A stretch of 64,000 nt of DNA from Blastomonas natatoria. GTDB taxonomy: Bacteria > Pseudomonadota > Alphaproteobacteria > Sphingomonadales > Sphingomonadaceae. A program made the translations under genes and the position numbers. Every line of letters begins with the position of its first letter. The first letter of the stretch is position 1. Shown here piece by piece: positions 45,975-53,733 of the stretch. The stretch covers positions 1-64,000 of the forward strand of contig NZ_QJJM01000001.1 of the NCBI RefSeq assembly GCF_003201955.1, read 5' to 3'. The notes below the pieces were generated by a model, which searched no databases, was not told the origin of the DNA, and saw nothing but the letters and a program-made list of their open reading frames with translations.

Positions 45975-45997
45975 GGTCCGGGGGTGATCGCCGGACC
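45975..45997 (+). terminator. hairpin after the kinase gene, weak terminator
   Basis: A 7-base stem GGTCCGG / CCGGACC (45975-45981 and 45991-45997) with a 9-base loop lies 10 bases after the stop codon. No T-run follows, so intrinsic termination is uncertain. Confidence 0.35.
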
Positions 45998-46120
45998 GTT
46001 GGCCAAATTGGAATGGTAGCCGGAATTCGTAGTTTTCTGCGGCCTCTTGTCGTGGTTGCTTTTGGCAGGGTGTTTCGATTGCACCAAAATCAAAAGCTTC
46101 GTGGAAAGCTGCCGTTCCTG

Positions 46121-46480
46121 TCAAGCGGCTAGCAGGTCCTGCGCTGCACTGGCGGCCGCTGTCACGTTGACCCACAAGCAATGTTCGATGAAGTCGTCAT
46201 CACTCTTGTCACCTACAACCTTCAGCAAAGCGTCCAAAGCTCGCTTCACAGCACCTACAGCAGCGACCTCCTCGGGATTCAAAAAAACAACGCCAATGCC
46301 ACTTTCATCAAAATCATGGTCATCGAAGAAGAAGTAGCACACCTCGTCTATTCCAGATGAGAGTCCTTCCTGACGCTCTTGCTGCCAGATCGTTCGGGGA
46401 TCTTCGGCTGCCAACTCACCAATATAATGGCTAAGCTCCTTTCGAAGCTGAGGAGCGGCTAAAGATAAAACCTTGTCCAT
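46121..46480 (-). CDS. hypothetical protein, AT-richer than its surroundings
   Basis: This 119-residue acidic, soluble-looking protein shows no domain I recognise. It has the acid-rich CYFFFDDHDFDESGIGVVFL and then KVVGDKSDDDFIEHCLWVNV. Small acidic proteins of this style are often immunity or regulatory proteins, but nothing here proves that. Its base composition and codon use are AT-richer than the neighbouring chromosome, pointing to recent transfer. It lies between the kinase gene and the repeats that precede the prophage. Confidence 0.55.
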   Translation of the reverse strand: MDKVLSLAAPQLRKELSHYIGELAAEDPRTIWQQERQEGLSSGIDEVCYFFFDDHDFDESGIGVVFLNPEEVAAVGAVKRALDALLKVVGDKSDDDFIEHCLWVNVTAAASAAQDLLAA

Positions 46481-46808
46481 GCCAGCATAGTGCCGCTAGC
46501 TTAAGGTGGCTGCAAGGGGATCGCTTGCTGAAGCTAGGGCTTTTTCCTCAACGTCGCAAAAGCAGTCACTACGTCCGCTCAGCCTGAGCTTGTCGAAGGC
46601 CCCGCGATACGGCCAGCGTGGGCGCGGGTCCTTCGACTACGCGGGCTGCGCCCGCTGCTCAGGATGAGCGGGGGTGGTTAGGGGCGATTTTGGCGCGCAA
46701 GGGTGCGTTGTCGCGCGTTCCCCTCCCTGCCAGGGAGGGGTTAGGGGTGGGTCGGCGTTGTAGCGCGACACAAAAATCGGGAGTCCCGGACAAGACATGC
46801 TGGAGCAC
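46481..46808. repeat. non-coding region with REP-like inverted repeats and the likely prophage edge
   Basis: These 328 bases carry no gene. An inverted REP-like pair (46576-46604 and 46623-46671) contains CAGCCTGAGCTTGTCGAAGG and its inverted partner. A second, partial GC-rich block of another repeat type lies at 46710-46755. The second block appears cut off at about 46758, where a TG-starting sequence begins. This is consistent with a transposable prophage inserted into a chromosomal repeat. Confidence 0.6.
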
Positions 46809-47024
46809 TTAGCACCGTCGAATCGAGACGATCGCGCTGGCCTTCACCGCTACCTCGTTTCCGGCATCGGCAGTAACGACGATGAAGCCATCGTCGTCGT
46901 AAGCGGACAACCCTTTGATCACTAGAGGGTCAGGACACCCTGTGATACGGAGCTCGACATAAAAGTCCGGCGTGTCGAGCATCGCGTCGATATGCTCCCA
47001 AACACCTTGGTCACTGTAGGGCAT
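46809..47024 (-). CDS. small prophage protein of unknown function
   Basis: This 71-residue protein is acidic in its first half with a beta-rich second half (DDDGFIVVTADAGNEVAVKASAIVSIRRC). A strong AGGAGGTGAT ribosome site precedes ATG 47024, supporting real expression. It follows the DNA adenine methylase gene by 27 bases, so the two are probably co-transcribed. It is the last gene before the prophage's right end. No family is recognised. Confidence 0.6.
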   Translation of the reverse strand: MPYSDQGVWEHIDAMLDTPDFYVELRITGCPDPLVIKGLSAYDDDGFIVVTADAGNEVAVKASAIVSIRRC

Positions 47025-47051
47025 CGATCATCACCTCCTGAAGCCTGCGCG

Positions 47052-47855
47052 TCACCCTTTGGTGATAATCAGTTCGCGAGCGGGAGTCACTGCCCCGCTG
47101 CGGCGATAGTTGAGGGTGACCTCCTGGAGGGTGAACCCGGCGAAGATTTCGCGGATCTCCGGGGTGTCGTTGATGGAGAGGATAAACGCCCCCTGAAGGG
47201 CAGCTAAGACGTCCCTCAAGCGCCCGAAATCGGCCTCTGAGAATAGGTCCTTTCCATAGTCGTCGGTGCAGCCCCAATAGGGCGGGTCGCAATAGAACAG
47301 CGCGCCAGGCCGATCATATTGCCGAATCATCTGCTCAAAAGGTCGGCACTCGATGATGACCCCGCTCAGGCGCTCGTGCACGTCCTCCAGCATCGCCCCC
47401 AGCTTCGTCAGATCGAACCGCGCGCCATTGGTGTAGCTGACGCCGAAGGTGCGCCGGTCGACCTCGCCGCCGAAAGCCAGGCGCTGCAGATAGAGGAACC
47501 GGGCAGCTCGCTCCAGATCGGTCATCGTTTCTGGATCGACCTTCATCAGCCGCTCGAACTCGGCGCGGCTGCTGAGCTGCCATTTCAACGTGTCCATGAA
47601 CTGCGGATAATGCCGCTGCAGGATCCGGAAGAGGTTGGCGACGTCGCGGCTGCGATCGTTGATGACCTCGCACACCGGACGATGCTTGCGGCGGAAGAAC
47701 ACGCCACCCATGCCGACAAAGGGCTCGGCATAGAGCTTGTGATCCATCCGGCTGATCATTTCCACCAGTCGGCCGGACAGGGCACGCTTGCCGCCGACCC
47801 AAGGAGCGACGGGCTTCACCGGACGGACCGGCGTCAAAAGACTCGACTCTTTCAT
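47052..47855 (-). CDS. DNA N6-adenine methyltransferase (D12 class), prophage-borne
   Basis: This 267-residue SAM-dependent methylase is of the Dam/D12 class. It shows the SAM-binding APWVGGKRALSGRL, YAEPFVGMGGVFFRR, the catalytic CDPPYWG and a late target-recognition/C-terminal part (INDTPEIREIFAGF). It methylates adenine, probably in GATC or a similar short site. It occupies the right-end place where Mu carries its DNA-modification gene mom, so an anti-restriction role is inferred. Confidence 0.88.
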   Translation of the reverse strand: MKESSLLTPVRPVKPVAPWVGGKRALSGRLVEMISRMDHKLYAEPFVGMGGVFFRRKHRPVCEVINDRSRDVANLFRILQRHYPQFMDTLKWQLSSRAEFERLMKVDPETMTDLERAARFLYLQRLAFGGEVDRRTFGVSYTNGARFDLTKLGAMLEDVHERLSGVIIECRPFEQMIRQYDRPGALFYCDPPYWGCTDDYGKDLFSEADFGRLRDVLAALQGAFILSINDTPEIREIFAGFTLQEVTLNYRRSGAVTPARELIITKG

Positions 47856-47985
47856 TTCTCACATCTCATAAGGCCCCTGCCGGTGCGCCGGTGGAGGGGA
47901 TCAACGGGCCGCTGCAGCGGCCTTGAGATGCGCGGTCACTTCGCGCGGCTGCGGGGCGTTGCCGCGCCCCTTGGCCTCCCTCCTG
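47856..47985. other. spacer between gam and the methylase, with a 16-base palindrome
   Basis: These 130 bases lack a gene. A perfect palindrome GGCCGCTGCAGCGGCC lies at 47907-47922, followed by a further GC-rich hairpin region near 47940-47965. It could be a terminator-like structure or an operator before the methylase gene. Confidence 0.5.
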
Positions 47986-48579
47986 TCAGGAAGTCGGCCA
48001 GGTCTGCGATTCCATGTCGATCGGCGATTCCGGTTCGCCGGTGCGAATAAAGAACTCCTCGGCCTGGACGACTTTGAACTCGCCGTCGCTGAAGAGCTTT
48101 CGTGCAGCCTGAGCATACTGAGGCGCATCAGCCGGTGCTCGCAGCGCCTTGATTACCGCCTCTTTGTCGAGTTCTTCCTTGGTGCGGATGAACCCGCGCG
48201 CGCCTTTCCACCTTAGACCCTTCAGCCATGCGAGCGCGGCCTCGGCGTTCATGCCCTTGGGCAGCTTAAGCTTGGGCATGCCGGTGCGCTCGCCGAGCGT
48301 GACGGGACCGAGCTCGATCGAGCGGCGCTTGCCCTTAGTCAGCTCGGCCGAGTTGGCAGCCCACCAGGCGCGCAGGCCCGTGAAGGCGTGCTGAAGATGC
48401 GGCTCGATGTTCTCCATCCTTCGCGCATGATCCGCCTTGGCCTTGGCGATCTGGTCGTCGAGCAGCTGCTGCGACCAGCTCGCGGTGCGCTCCGCTTCCA
48501 CATAAAGCTGAGCCAGCGCGATCGCCTCGCCTCTGGTCTGCGGTGCCTCGACGGCGGCCGCCTTCCTGCGCTTGGCCAT
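47986..48579 (-). CDS. gam: host-nuclease inhibitor Gam-like DNA-end-binding protein
   Basis: This 197-residue protein resembles Mu Gam, which binds double-stranded DNA ends in Ku fashion and shields them from RecBCD-type nucleases. Matches include the helical N-terminal half (coiled-coil rich in Ala, Gln, Arg), RAWWAANSAELTKG and the conserved RGFIRTKEELDKEAVIKAL region. The C-terminal extension of about 40 residues is not in Mu Gam. ATG 48579 overlaps the upstream chaperone stop. Its place after the tail fibre genes is unusual, since Mu-like phages usually carry gam in the early region. Confidence 0.75.
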   Translation of the reverse strand: MAKRRKAAAVEAPQTRGEAIALAQLYVEAERTASWSQQLLDDQIAKAKADHARRMENIEPHLQHAFTGLRAWWAANSAELTKGKRRSIELGPVTLGERTGMPKLKLPKGMNAEAALAWLKGLRWKGARGFIRTKEELDKEAVIKALRAPADAPQYAQAARKLFSDGEFKVVQAEEFFIRTGEPESPIDMESQTWPTS

Positions 48580-49046
48580 CAGATCGACCCTCCGAGGTCA
48601 TCATCGGGCGCAATCGGCCAGCCCGCGCCCTCCATGTCCAGGTCGCGCAGCTGCTGCCGATAATGCGCCCAGTTGGCCTTGAGCGACGGGTCATCGGCCA
48701 GCGTGTCGGCAAGCTGGGTCCAGTCGCTGGCCGCGAGCAGGCGATCGCGCTGGGCGCGGCGCGCGGCGAGCCGCTCCTCGGCCGAGCGCACCTGGTCGAC
48801 CGCGACGGGCTTGCCGCCGCGCGCGATGATCTGCCTGCCCTTGGCGACCTCGGCCATGAGCCGGGCGTGATCGGCATCGCTGATCGGCACCGCGTCATCG
48901 GGAATTTTGCAGGCCGGGTTGGGGATCGTCTGGGGCCGCTTGCCCGCCTTGCGCTCGCGCGCAGTCTGCGGCTTCTCGATCTCGAAAGCACCGTGGATCG
49001 CCTCGTCGAAGAACGATCCGGTCGAAGGGCTGAAGAACTTGCTCAT
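48579..49046 (-). CDS. phage tail fibre assembly chaperone-like protein
   Basis: This 155-residue protein follows the tail fibre gene. The C-terminal half has the RRAQRDRLLAASDWTQLADT..KANWAHYRQQLRDL pattern of phage tail assembly chaperones (PF16778 type), which help fold or attach tail fibres. The first half (MSKFFSPSTGSFFDEAIHG) is of the kind seen at the start of Mu-like fibre chaperones. ATG 49046 is taken; the frame continues upstream but overlaps the fibre gene. Confidence 0.7.
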   Translation of the reverse strand: MSKFFSPSTGSFFDEAIHGAFEIEKPQTARERKAGKRPQTIPNPACKIPDDAVPISDADHARLMAEVAKGRQIIARGGKPVAVDQVRSAEERLAARRAQRDRLLAASDWTQLADTLADDPSLKANWAHYRQQLRDLDMEGAGWPIAPDDDLGGSI

Positions 49047-49057
49047 GGGGTTGCTCC

Positions 49058-49729
49058 TTAGAAACCGATGGCGAAGACGACGCCGATCGTGCCCTCGTCG
49101 CGCGCGCTGAAGACCGTCACGGTGCTGGCCGACCGGTTCGAGACGAACGGGTCGTTGTCCTGGGCGTTGGTCAGCGCAGCGCCACCCGAGAAGGTCGCGA
49201 AGACGCACTGGCTGGGGAAGGTCGTCGGCAGCGTGACATTGGTCGATCCGTTGGCGCTGACCGATGCGGTGACCCACTGCATGATCACGCCGCCGAGCAG
49301 CGTGATATAGCCGCTCGCCGCCAGCGACTTGCCGCCGATGCCGCCTGCCAGCGCCAGCGGGGTGACGGCCTTGGTATCGTCTGTGCCGGCGGCGACCTCT
49401 GCCGCGCTTGCCTTAGGGACCGTGATGACGCGATTGGTGGTCAGGTCGCCGCCGCCCGTCGCCAGCCCAGCGCCGGTAACCGTGAGAGTCGTCGGCACTG
49501 CGCCGTCGCCATCGCCGACCACGCCCGCGATCATAGCCACGATCGCGTCGCGCAGCTGGTCATAGTTCCCCTTCTCAAGATCGATGCCGGCGTCCTCGAT
49601 CACCTTGGCGACATTTTCCTGCATGTCGTTCAGCCAGGCCGCACCGAGCCGCGTGGCCTGCTGGCCGATCGCCGGGTTGCCCTCCTGAAACAGGCCGGCA
49701 ACGGCCCCTGATGTGTCAATCCTGTGCAT
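49058..49729 (-). CDS. phage tail fibre protein
   Basis: This 223-residue short tail fibre is of Mu-like type. The N-terminal region (MHRIDTSGAVAGLFQEGNP and an AAWLNDMQENVAKVIEDAG helix) joins the baseplate. The middle is a Thr/Gly-rich repeat-like shaft, and the C-terminus (GYITLLGGVIMQWVTASVS..) is a gp53-like receptor-binding tip ending IGVVFAIGF. It is shorter than Mu S. It directly follows the damaged gp48-like gene. Confidence 0.8.
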   Translation of the reverse strand: MHRIDTSGAVAGLFQEGNPAIGQQATRLGAAWLNDMQENVAKVIEDAGIDLEKGNYDQLRDAIVAMIAGVVGDGDGAVPTTLTVTGAGLATGGGDLTTNRVITVPKASAAEVAAGTDDTKAVTPLALAGGIGGKSLAASGYITLLGGVIMQWVTASVSANGSTNVTLPTTFPSQCVFATFSGGAALTNAQDNDPFVSNRSASTVTVFSARDEGTIGVVFAIGF

Positions 49730-49741
49730 CTTGATGTCTCC

Positions 49742-50002
49742 TCAAACGGCAGGGCCAGGGTTGGTGAAGTCGATCCAGAAGGCGGCGTCCGGCTCGATCT
49801 GATAGGCAAACAGCGCCGCAGTGTGCGCGGGCGCGGCGCGGCGGATGGCGCATTCGATGTCGATCGCGCCGAAGCCGCGAAGCCTGCCGCCGACCTCGTC
49901 GCCCACCTTCAGATAAGCGAAGAAGTCGGCGCTGGTCGGCAGGTCACCCTCGAACGGCTCGACATTGACCGTCCATCCGTGCGGTTGCCTGGCCGCGAAC
50001 AT
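49742..50002 (-). pseudogene. 3' remnant of a gp48/YmfQ-like (DUF2313) baseplate gene
   Basis: These 86 residues match the C-terminal part of DUF2313/YmfQ proteins, which close the Mu-type baseplate: HGWTVNVEPFEGDL, then GFGAIDIECAIRRAAPAHTAALFAY and an ending WIDFTNPGPAV. The N-terminal two thirds is missing; the frame runs into the tape measure gene, which is read in a different frame. No ribosome site precedes it. The remnant marks one edge of an internal deletion. The family call rests on the AAPAHT..F-Y motif. Confidence 0.6.
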
Positions 50003-51437
50003 CAACGACCAGCGTGGCCTTGCCGCCGACCTGGACCTTGTCTGCGCTGGCGCTCGGGGAGCCGGGCACCTTGGCGCGGGGCATCGCTGCGCGCGGCGAG
50101 ATCGGCTTGCTCATGTTGTCGAGCCAACTGCCCGGCTTTGGCCTCGACGCGGGGCGACGACGCGGCGTCCCATTCTGCCGCGCATCAAGCTCCTGGAGCC
50201 CGCGAACGGCGGCGGCCCGATCCTCCGACGAGCTAAACCACCCGTCGCGGATATTCTCGAGCTGCTTGCGCTGCACGTCCGCTTGCCAGCGCGACCAGGC
50301 GGATGCTGCCCTGCCGATGAACGCAATGATGGTGCCGAGGACGCTGACGATAGCCTGCATGCCATCGGCGACCGCCTGCCAGTCGGTCTCGGTGACGAAC
50401 TTGTAGCCCCAGTCAAAGGCGCGTTCGAGCTTGTCGCCAATACGCTCAGCCCAGGCTTGCAGCCTGCCGTCGGACGCCATGGTCTCGACGCGGGCGAGGA
50501 TTTCCTCGAGCCGCCCCTTGACCTTGTCGAACACGCCTGCGTCGGCAACGGCCAGCTGGAACTGCGTCCATTTGTCCTTTAGGTTGGACAGAAGCCCGAA
50601 GAACGTTCGGCTCTGGGCCTTCATGCCACCCCCATAAAGCTGTGACATTTGTTCGAGCACCAAGCCCTTGATTCCGAGAGCCGTCTTCTGCGTTGCCTGC
50701 GATATCTCTTTGCCGTTTTTGACGTAGCTCAGCGTGACCTTGTCACCTTCTTGCCGAGCCGTAATGCCGAATTCCTTGAGCCTTTCAAATTCGAAGCGCA
50801 TGGCGTCGCCTAATGCTTCGACACCCATCTCCAAGGGGACCGCTGTGCCAGAGGTTGCATCGCCTAGTGTCCGAAGCGATCCATCCACTGGATCGATTCC
50901 ATAGAGTTTCAGCCGCCTAAATGCCTGAGCGACATCCTGAAGCTCATAGGGCGTTTCAGCTGCAAATTTTGAGATCCAAGCCATCGACTTCTTAGCTGCG
51001 CCAGACGAGCCCATCAGACCTGTCAGTGCGATTTCGATCTGCTCAAACTCACCCGCCGTCTTGAACATGTCGAACAGCGCAAAGCCGGTAGCACCCGCGC
51101 CCGCCGCCGCGCCCCATTTGGCCAGGCCCAGTGCAGCACCGCCGACATACCGCAACAGCCGACCCGCTGCGAAGCCTGCCTTGTCCATGGCTCGGCCGAA
51201 AAGGTCGATGCCGTTGGGCCCGGCCGCCCGGTTAGCTGCCACAAGCATGCCGAGCATCTTGGCACGCAGCGCCTGGACTTTGCCGCCTAGCCGATCGACC
51301 GACCCACCGGCGCGGTTGACCTTGCGCGCGGCGCGCTCGACGCCATCGCCCATGCGCTGCACACTGTCACGGACGCGGCGCACGGGTGCGCTGATCCGGT
51401 CGACCGCTTGCAGCAGAAGGGAGAGCTTGAGCGCCAT
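49944..51437 (-). CDS. phage tail tape measure protein, C-terminus altered by deletion
   Basis: This 497-residue protein sets tail length and is shorter than the 680 residues of Mu gp42. It has Mu-type motifs: a coiled N-terminal part, membrane-active Gly/Ala helices (residues 90-130), then GEFEQIEIALTGLMGSSGAAKKSMAWISKFAAETPYELQ and LRTLGDATSGTAVPLEM. The C-terminal GGKATLVVDVRG segment resembles the normal ending. The last residues (QATARMDGQCRAVRG) are instead read out of frame from the gp48-like remnant, which overlaps it. The deletion junction lies about 49975-50010. It is likely to be non-functional without the baseplate genes. Confidence 0.8.
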   Translation of the reverse strand: MALKLSLLLQAVDRISAPVRRVRDSVQRMGDGVERAARKVNRAGGSVDRLGGKVQALRAKMLGMLVAANRAAGPNGIDLFGRAMDKAGFAAGRLLRYVGGAALGLAKWGAAAGAGATGFALFDMFKTAGEFEQIEIALTGLMGSSGAAKKSMAWISKFAAETPYELQDVAQAFRRLKLYGIDPVDGSLRTLGDATSGTAVPLEMGVEALGDAMRFEFERLKEFGITARQEGDKVTLSYVKNGKEISQATQKTALGIKGLVLEQMSQLYGGGMKAQSRTFFGLLSNLKDKWTQFQLAVADAGVFDKVKGRLEEILARVETMASDGRLQAWAERIGDKLERAFDWGYKFVTETDWQAVADGMQAIVSVLGTIIAFIGRAASAWSRWQADVQRKQLENIRDGWFSSSEDRAAAVRGLQELDARQNGTPRRRPASRPKPGSWLDNMSKPISPRAAMPRAKVPGSPSASADKVQVGGKATLVVDVRGQATARMDGQCRAVRG

Positions 51438-51440
51438 GCG

Positions 51441-51593
51441 TCAATCAGCCTTGCCAAAGATGCGGACCGCCTGGGCGGTCCAGAACGCGATATCGTCGAG
51501 GTCCATTGCCATCAGCTCGGATGGCTGGAACCGGAAATGCCCTGCGAGGTCGCCTAGCCGGTCGCCCCAGTCTTCGGGCCATCGGGCAAAAAA
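51441..51593 (-). CDS. -1 frameshift extension of the tail chaperone (gp41/42-like)
   Basis: At 51587-51593 the minus strand reads T-TTT-TTG in the gp41 frame, a classic slippery heptamer. After a -1 shift the frame continues for 49 codons as FFARWPEDWGDRLGDLAGHF and on to IAFWTAQAVRIFGKAD, stopping at 51441, only 3 bases before the tape measure start. The product is a 138-residue fusion with the Trp/Asp-rich tail domain typical of the long chaperone form. The extension has no start codon of its own. Confidence 0.8.
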   Translation of the reverse strand, partial: FFARWPEDWGDRLGDLAGHFRFQPSELMAMDLDDIAFWTAQAVRIFGKAD

Positions 51594-51856
51594 TCGCTGA
51601 CCACGTCCGAAAGGTCGCCAAAGTCCTCGGCATCGAGCTTCTCGATGACCTCGATCTCCTGGCCGGAGAGCGCGGCGATCAGCGCGATCATCATGCCGAC
51701 CATCTGGCTGCCATAGCTGTCGACCAGACGCAGGTCCCTGGCAGCGGGGCGACGGAGCTTCAGCTCGGTGATCGACTCGTCGCGGATGCTGCCGTCGCTC
51801 TGACGGAACTGGAGGGCGACGGGATGCTTGAGCCGGTGGATCGTCTGCGCGGCCAT
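51554..51856 (-). CDS. Mu gp41-like tail assembly chaperone, short form
   Basis: This 100-residue protein has the fold-like pattern of Phage_TAC_7 / Mu gp41 (RLKHPVALQFRQSDGSIRDESITELKLRRP, then VDSYGSQMVGMMIALIAALSG). It stays at the ribosome end of the tail genes between tube and tape measure, and is thought to bind the tape measure during tail assembly. A longer product is made by -1 frameshift (see the next feature). Its start overlaps the tube gene stop. Confidence 0.85.
   Translation of the reverse strand: MAAQTIHRLKHPVALQFRQSDGSIRDESITELKLRRPAARDLRLVDSYGSQMVGMMIALIAALSGQEIEVIEKLDAEDFGDLSDVVSDFLPDGPKTGATG
51587..51593 (-). promoter_or_regulatory. slippery heptamer T-TTT-TTG for programmed -1 frameshift
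   Basis: The heptamer is in phase with the 0-frame of the tail chaperone (GAT TTT TTG). It lies immediately before the 0-frame stop region, and the -1 frame is open to just before the tape measure gene. Confidence 0.8.
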
Positions 51857-52224
51857 CAGAGCAGCTCCTCGGCCGGCGGCCCCATCATCACCACGGCGGC
51901 CTTGCCGTCGTTGCTGGTGAGCGTCGCGGCTTCGCTCACATAGGCGTTGCGGATGACATAGGTCTGGCCGGTATCGGTCTTGAACGAGACCGTCGCATTG
52001 TCGATCGCGCGGATCTGCGCCAGCGATCGGCCCTGCTTCACCAGCAGGCTGCAGTTGAGCTGCGACGGCCGGGGGGTCTCGTTGAAGCTGCCGGCGTCAT
52101 AATCGCCGATGACCGAATTGCGGGTGACGCCGCCGATATCGAGCGTCGATTGGCCATCGGTCGGCCAGCGTTCGCCGTCAACCGTGATGGTCGCCTGGCC
52201 GACGACCTTGTTGGGATTGGACAT
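51856..52224 (-). CDS. phage tail tube protein (Mu gpM-like)
   Basis: This 122-residue tube subunit forms the inner channel of the contractile tail. It has the family pattern NKVVGQATITVDGERWPTDGQSTLDIGG (start) and FNETPRPSQLNCSLLVKQG. It follows the sheath gene by 42 bases and precedes the chaperone, as in Mu. Confidence 0.9.
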   Translation of the reverse strand: MSNPNKVVGQATITVDGERWPTDGQSTLDIGGVTRNSVIGDYDAGSFNETPRPSQLNCSLLVKQGRSLAQIRAIDNATVSFKTDTGQTYVIRNAYVSEAATLTSNDGKAAVVMMGPPAEELL

Positions 52225-52266
52225 AGAGCCTCCTTATGAGCGCATGAAAGGGTTTTGAGCGGGCCT

Positions 52267-53733
52267 TCAGAGCCGGAACTGGACCTGGGCGGCGAAGCTG
52301 CGGAACTGGTTGACCAGGTCCGGCGGCACGAGCGCGTTGACGCGGTTCGGATCACTACCGTCGCGCTCGACGATCAGGTCGGCGACGAACTGATCGAGCT
52401 GCTCGACCAGGCCCGCTTCCTCCAGCTCGCGGAACAGCGCGACGATCTCGGCCCGGATGATGCTGGGCGTCACGATCGCCTGGCCGCGCGAGAATGCGTT
52501 GCCGTCGCTGGCCAGCTTGTGGCGCGGGAACTTTGTGGCGATCCGGATTCGCAGCGCCTGGCGGAAGAACGCCAGCGTGTGAACCGTCTCCATGTCGAGA
52601 TAGGCGGTGTCGTCCAGCCCGGCCGCGTTGGTCTGCCAGGTCGTGATCGCCCGCTCGATGCGCACTGTGCCGTCCTGGTCCGTCGCATAGGTGGCGATGC
52701 CATCGCGCAGCAGCAGCTCGCGCTCGGCGCGGGTGAAGCGCGCCCCCTCCTTGGGGCCAATCACCAGCGGCAGCGCCAGCGTGTGCAGCGGCCGGGCTGG
52801 GTCGATATGCGAGTAATAGCCGCAGATCGCGCCATAGCTCGATGCGAACTCCCAGGGCGGGGTCGGGCTGGCACCGGTGCCGATGATGCTGATAAGCTGC
52901 GAATTGAGCGCGCCGCCGAACGCCGAGGCCGCAGCCTGGTTGCCGGTCTTGGCGCCATAGGCCATGCTTTCCAACATGCGCACCGGCCCCCAGCGATCAT
53001 CCAGCTCGGTCTTGGCCGCGCCCAGGATGGTCGCCGTCGCGGTGCCCAGGATGATCGTGCGATAGTTGCTGTCGCCGACAACGGGCCAGACGGTCGCATA
53101 ATCCGGGTCGCCCGCACCATTGGCCATGGCGACGATCGCCAGCGCGATTCCGGCAGGCAGACCTTCGCCCTGGTAATGGCTGTGGCGGACATCGATGTCG
53201 TTGCCGCACGTGCCCTTGTGCCGGGCGGTCAGAGTGACGACCGCCGCGTTGACCGTCGCAGTCACCGGCAAGTCGAGCGCCGCGTTGATCGCCGCGCCGA
53301 TCGCTGTGGCTGTGTTGTTCGCGCTCAGGCCGCTGGCGACCGTCACAGGCACGCGCTGGCCCGCGATCATCAGCGCGATCGTGCCCGCCGCCGTCGAAGG
53401 GCCGGTGACCGTGATCGTGCCGGTCGCGGCGGTACCGGCGTCGAGATCCGCGAGCGGGATGACTGTCAGTTCCGAATAGCGATCCGCCGCCTTGACCATG
53501 CGCACCATGCGAGTGAGCATCGATGCGCGACCGAACAGCGCGCTGGCGGCCCCGGCCTCGGCGACCACCACCGGGGCAAGCGCTGCAGCGGTCCCGGCCG
53601 CCAGCTTCTGGCCGATGACCAGGATGCGGTTGGGCAGCGCCGGCAGGCCGTTGGTCGCACGGCTCGAATCGAACTCGATATACTGACCGGGGACGCGCAG
53701 GCCCACGGGGATGCTGTTGAAGCTGATCGTCAT
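52267..53733 (-). CDS. phage tail sheath protein (Mu gpL-like)
   Basis: This 488-residue contractile sheath subunit has the Mu L start (MTISFNSIPVGLRVPGQYIEFDSS), a Thr/Ala-rich inserted beta domain (about 100-165) and the C-terminal half with EGARFTRAERELLLRDGIATY, followed by the strand-exchange end region near the C-terminus. ATG 53733 overlaps the stop of the preceding gp37-like gene. Confidence 0.92.
   Translation of the reverse strand: MTISFNSIPVGLRVPGQYIEFDSSRATNGLPALPNRILVIGQKLAAGTAAALAPVVVAEAGAASALFGRASMLTRMVRMVKAADRYSELTVIPLADLDAGTAATGTITVTGPSTAAGTIALMIAGQRVPVTVASGLSANNTATAIGAAINAALDLPVTATVNAAVVTLTARHKGTCGNDIDVRHSHYQGEGLPAGIALAIVAMANGAGDPDYATVWPVVGDSNYRTIILGTATATILGAAKTELDDRWGPVRMLESMAYGAKTGNQAAASAFGGALNSQLISIIGTGASPTPPWEFASSYGAICGYYSHIDPARPLHTLALPLVIGPKEGARFTRAERELLLRDGIATYATDQDGTVRIERAITTWQTNAAGLDDTAYLDMETVHTLAFFRQALRIRIATKFPRHKLASDGNAFSRGQAIVTPSIIRAEIVALFRELEEAGLVEQLDQFVADLIVERDGSDPNRVNALVPPDLVNQFRSFAAQVQFRL

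Noticed and set aside
46774-46795. Hairpin near CGGGAGTCCCGG as a terminator
   Set aside because: The stem is short with no T-run; it lies at the inferred prophage end and may be part of its terminal binding sites.
51445-51633. 62-codon minus-strand frame downstream of the tail chaperone
   Set aside because: It is in the wrong frame (Arg/Pro-rich); the real continuation of the chaperone is the -1 frame ending at 51441.
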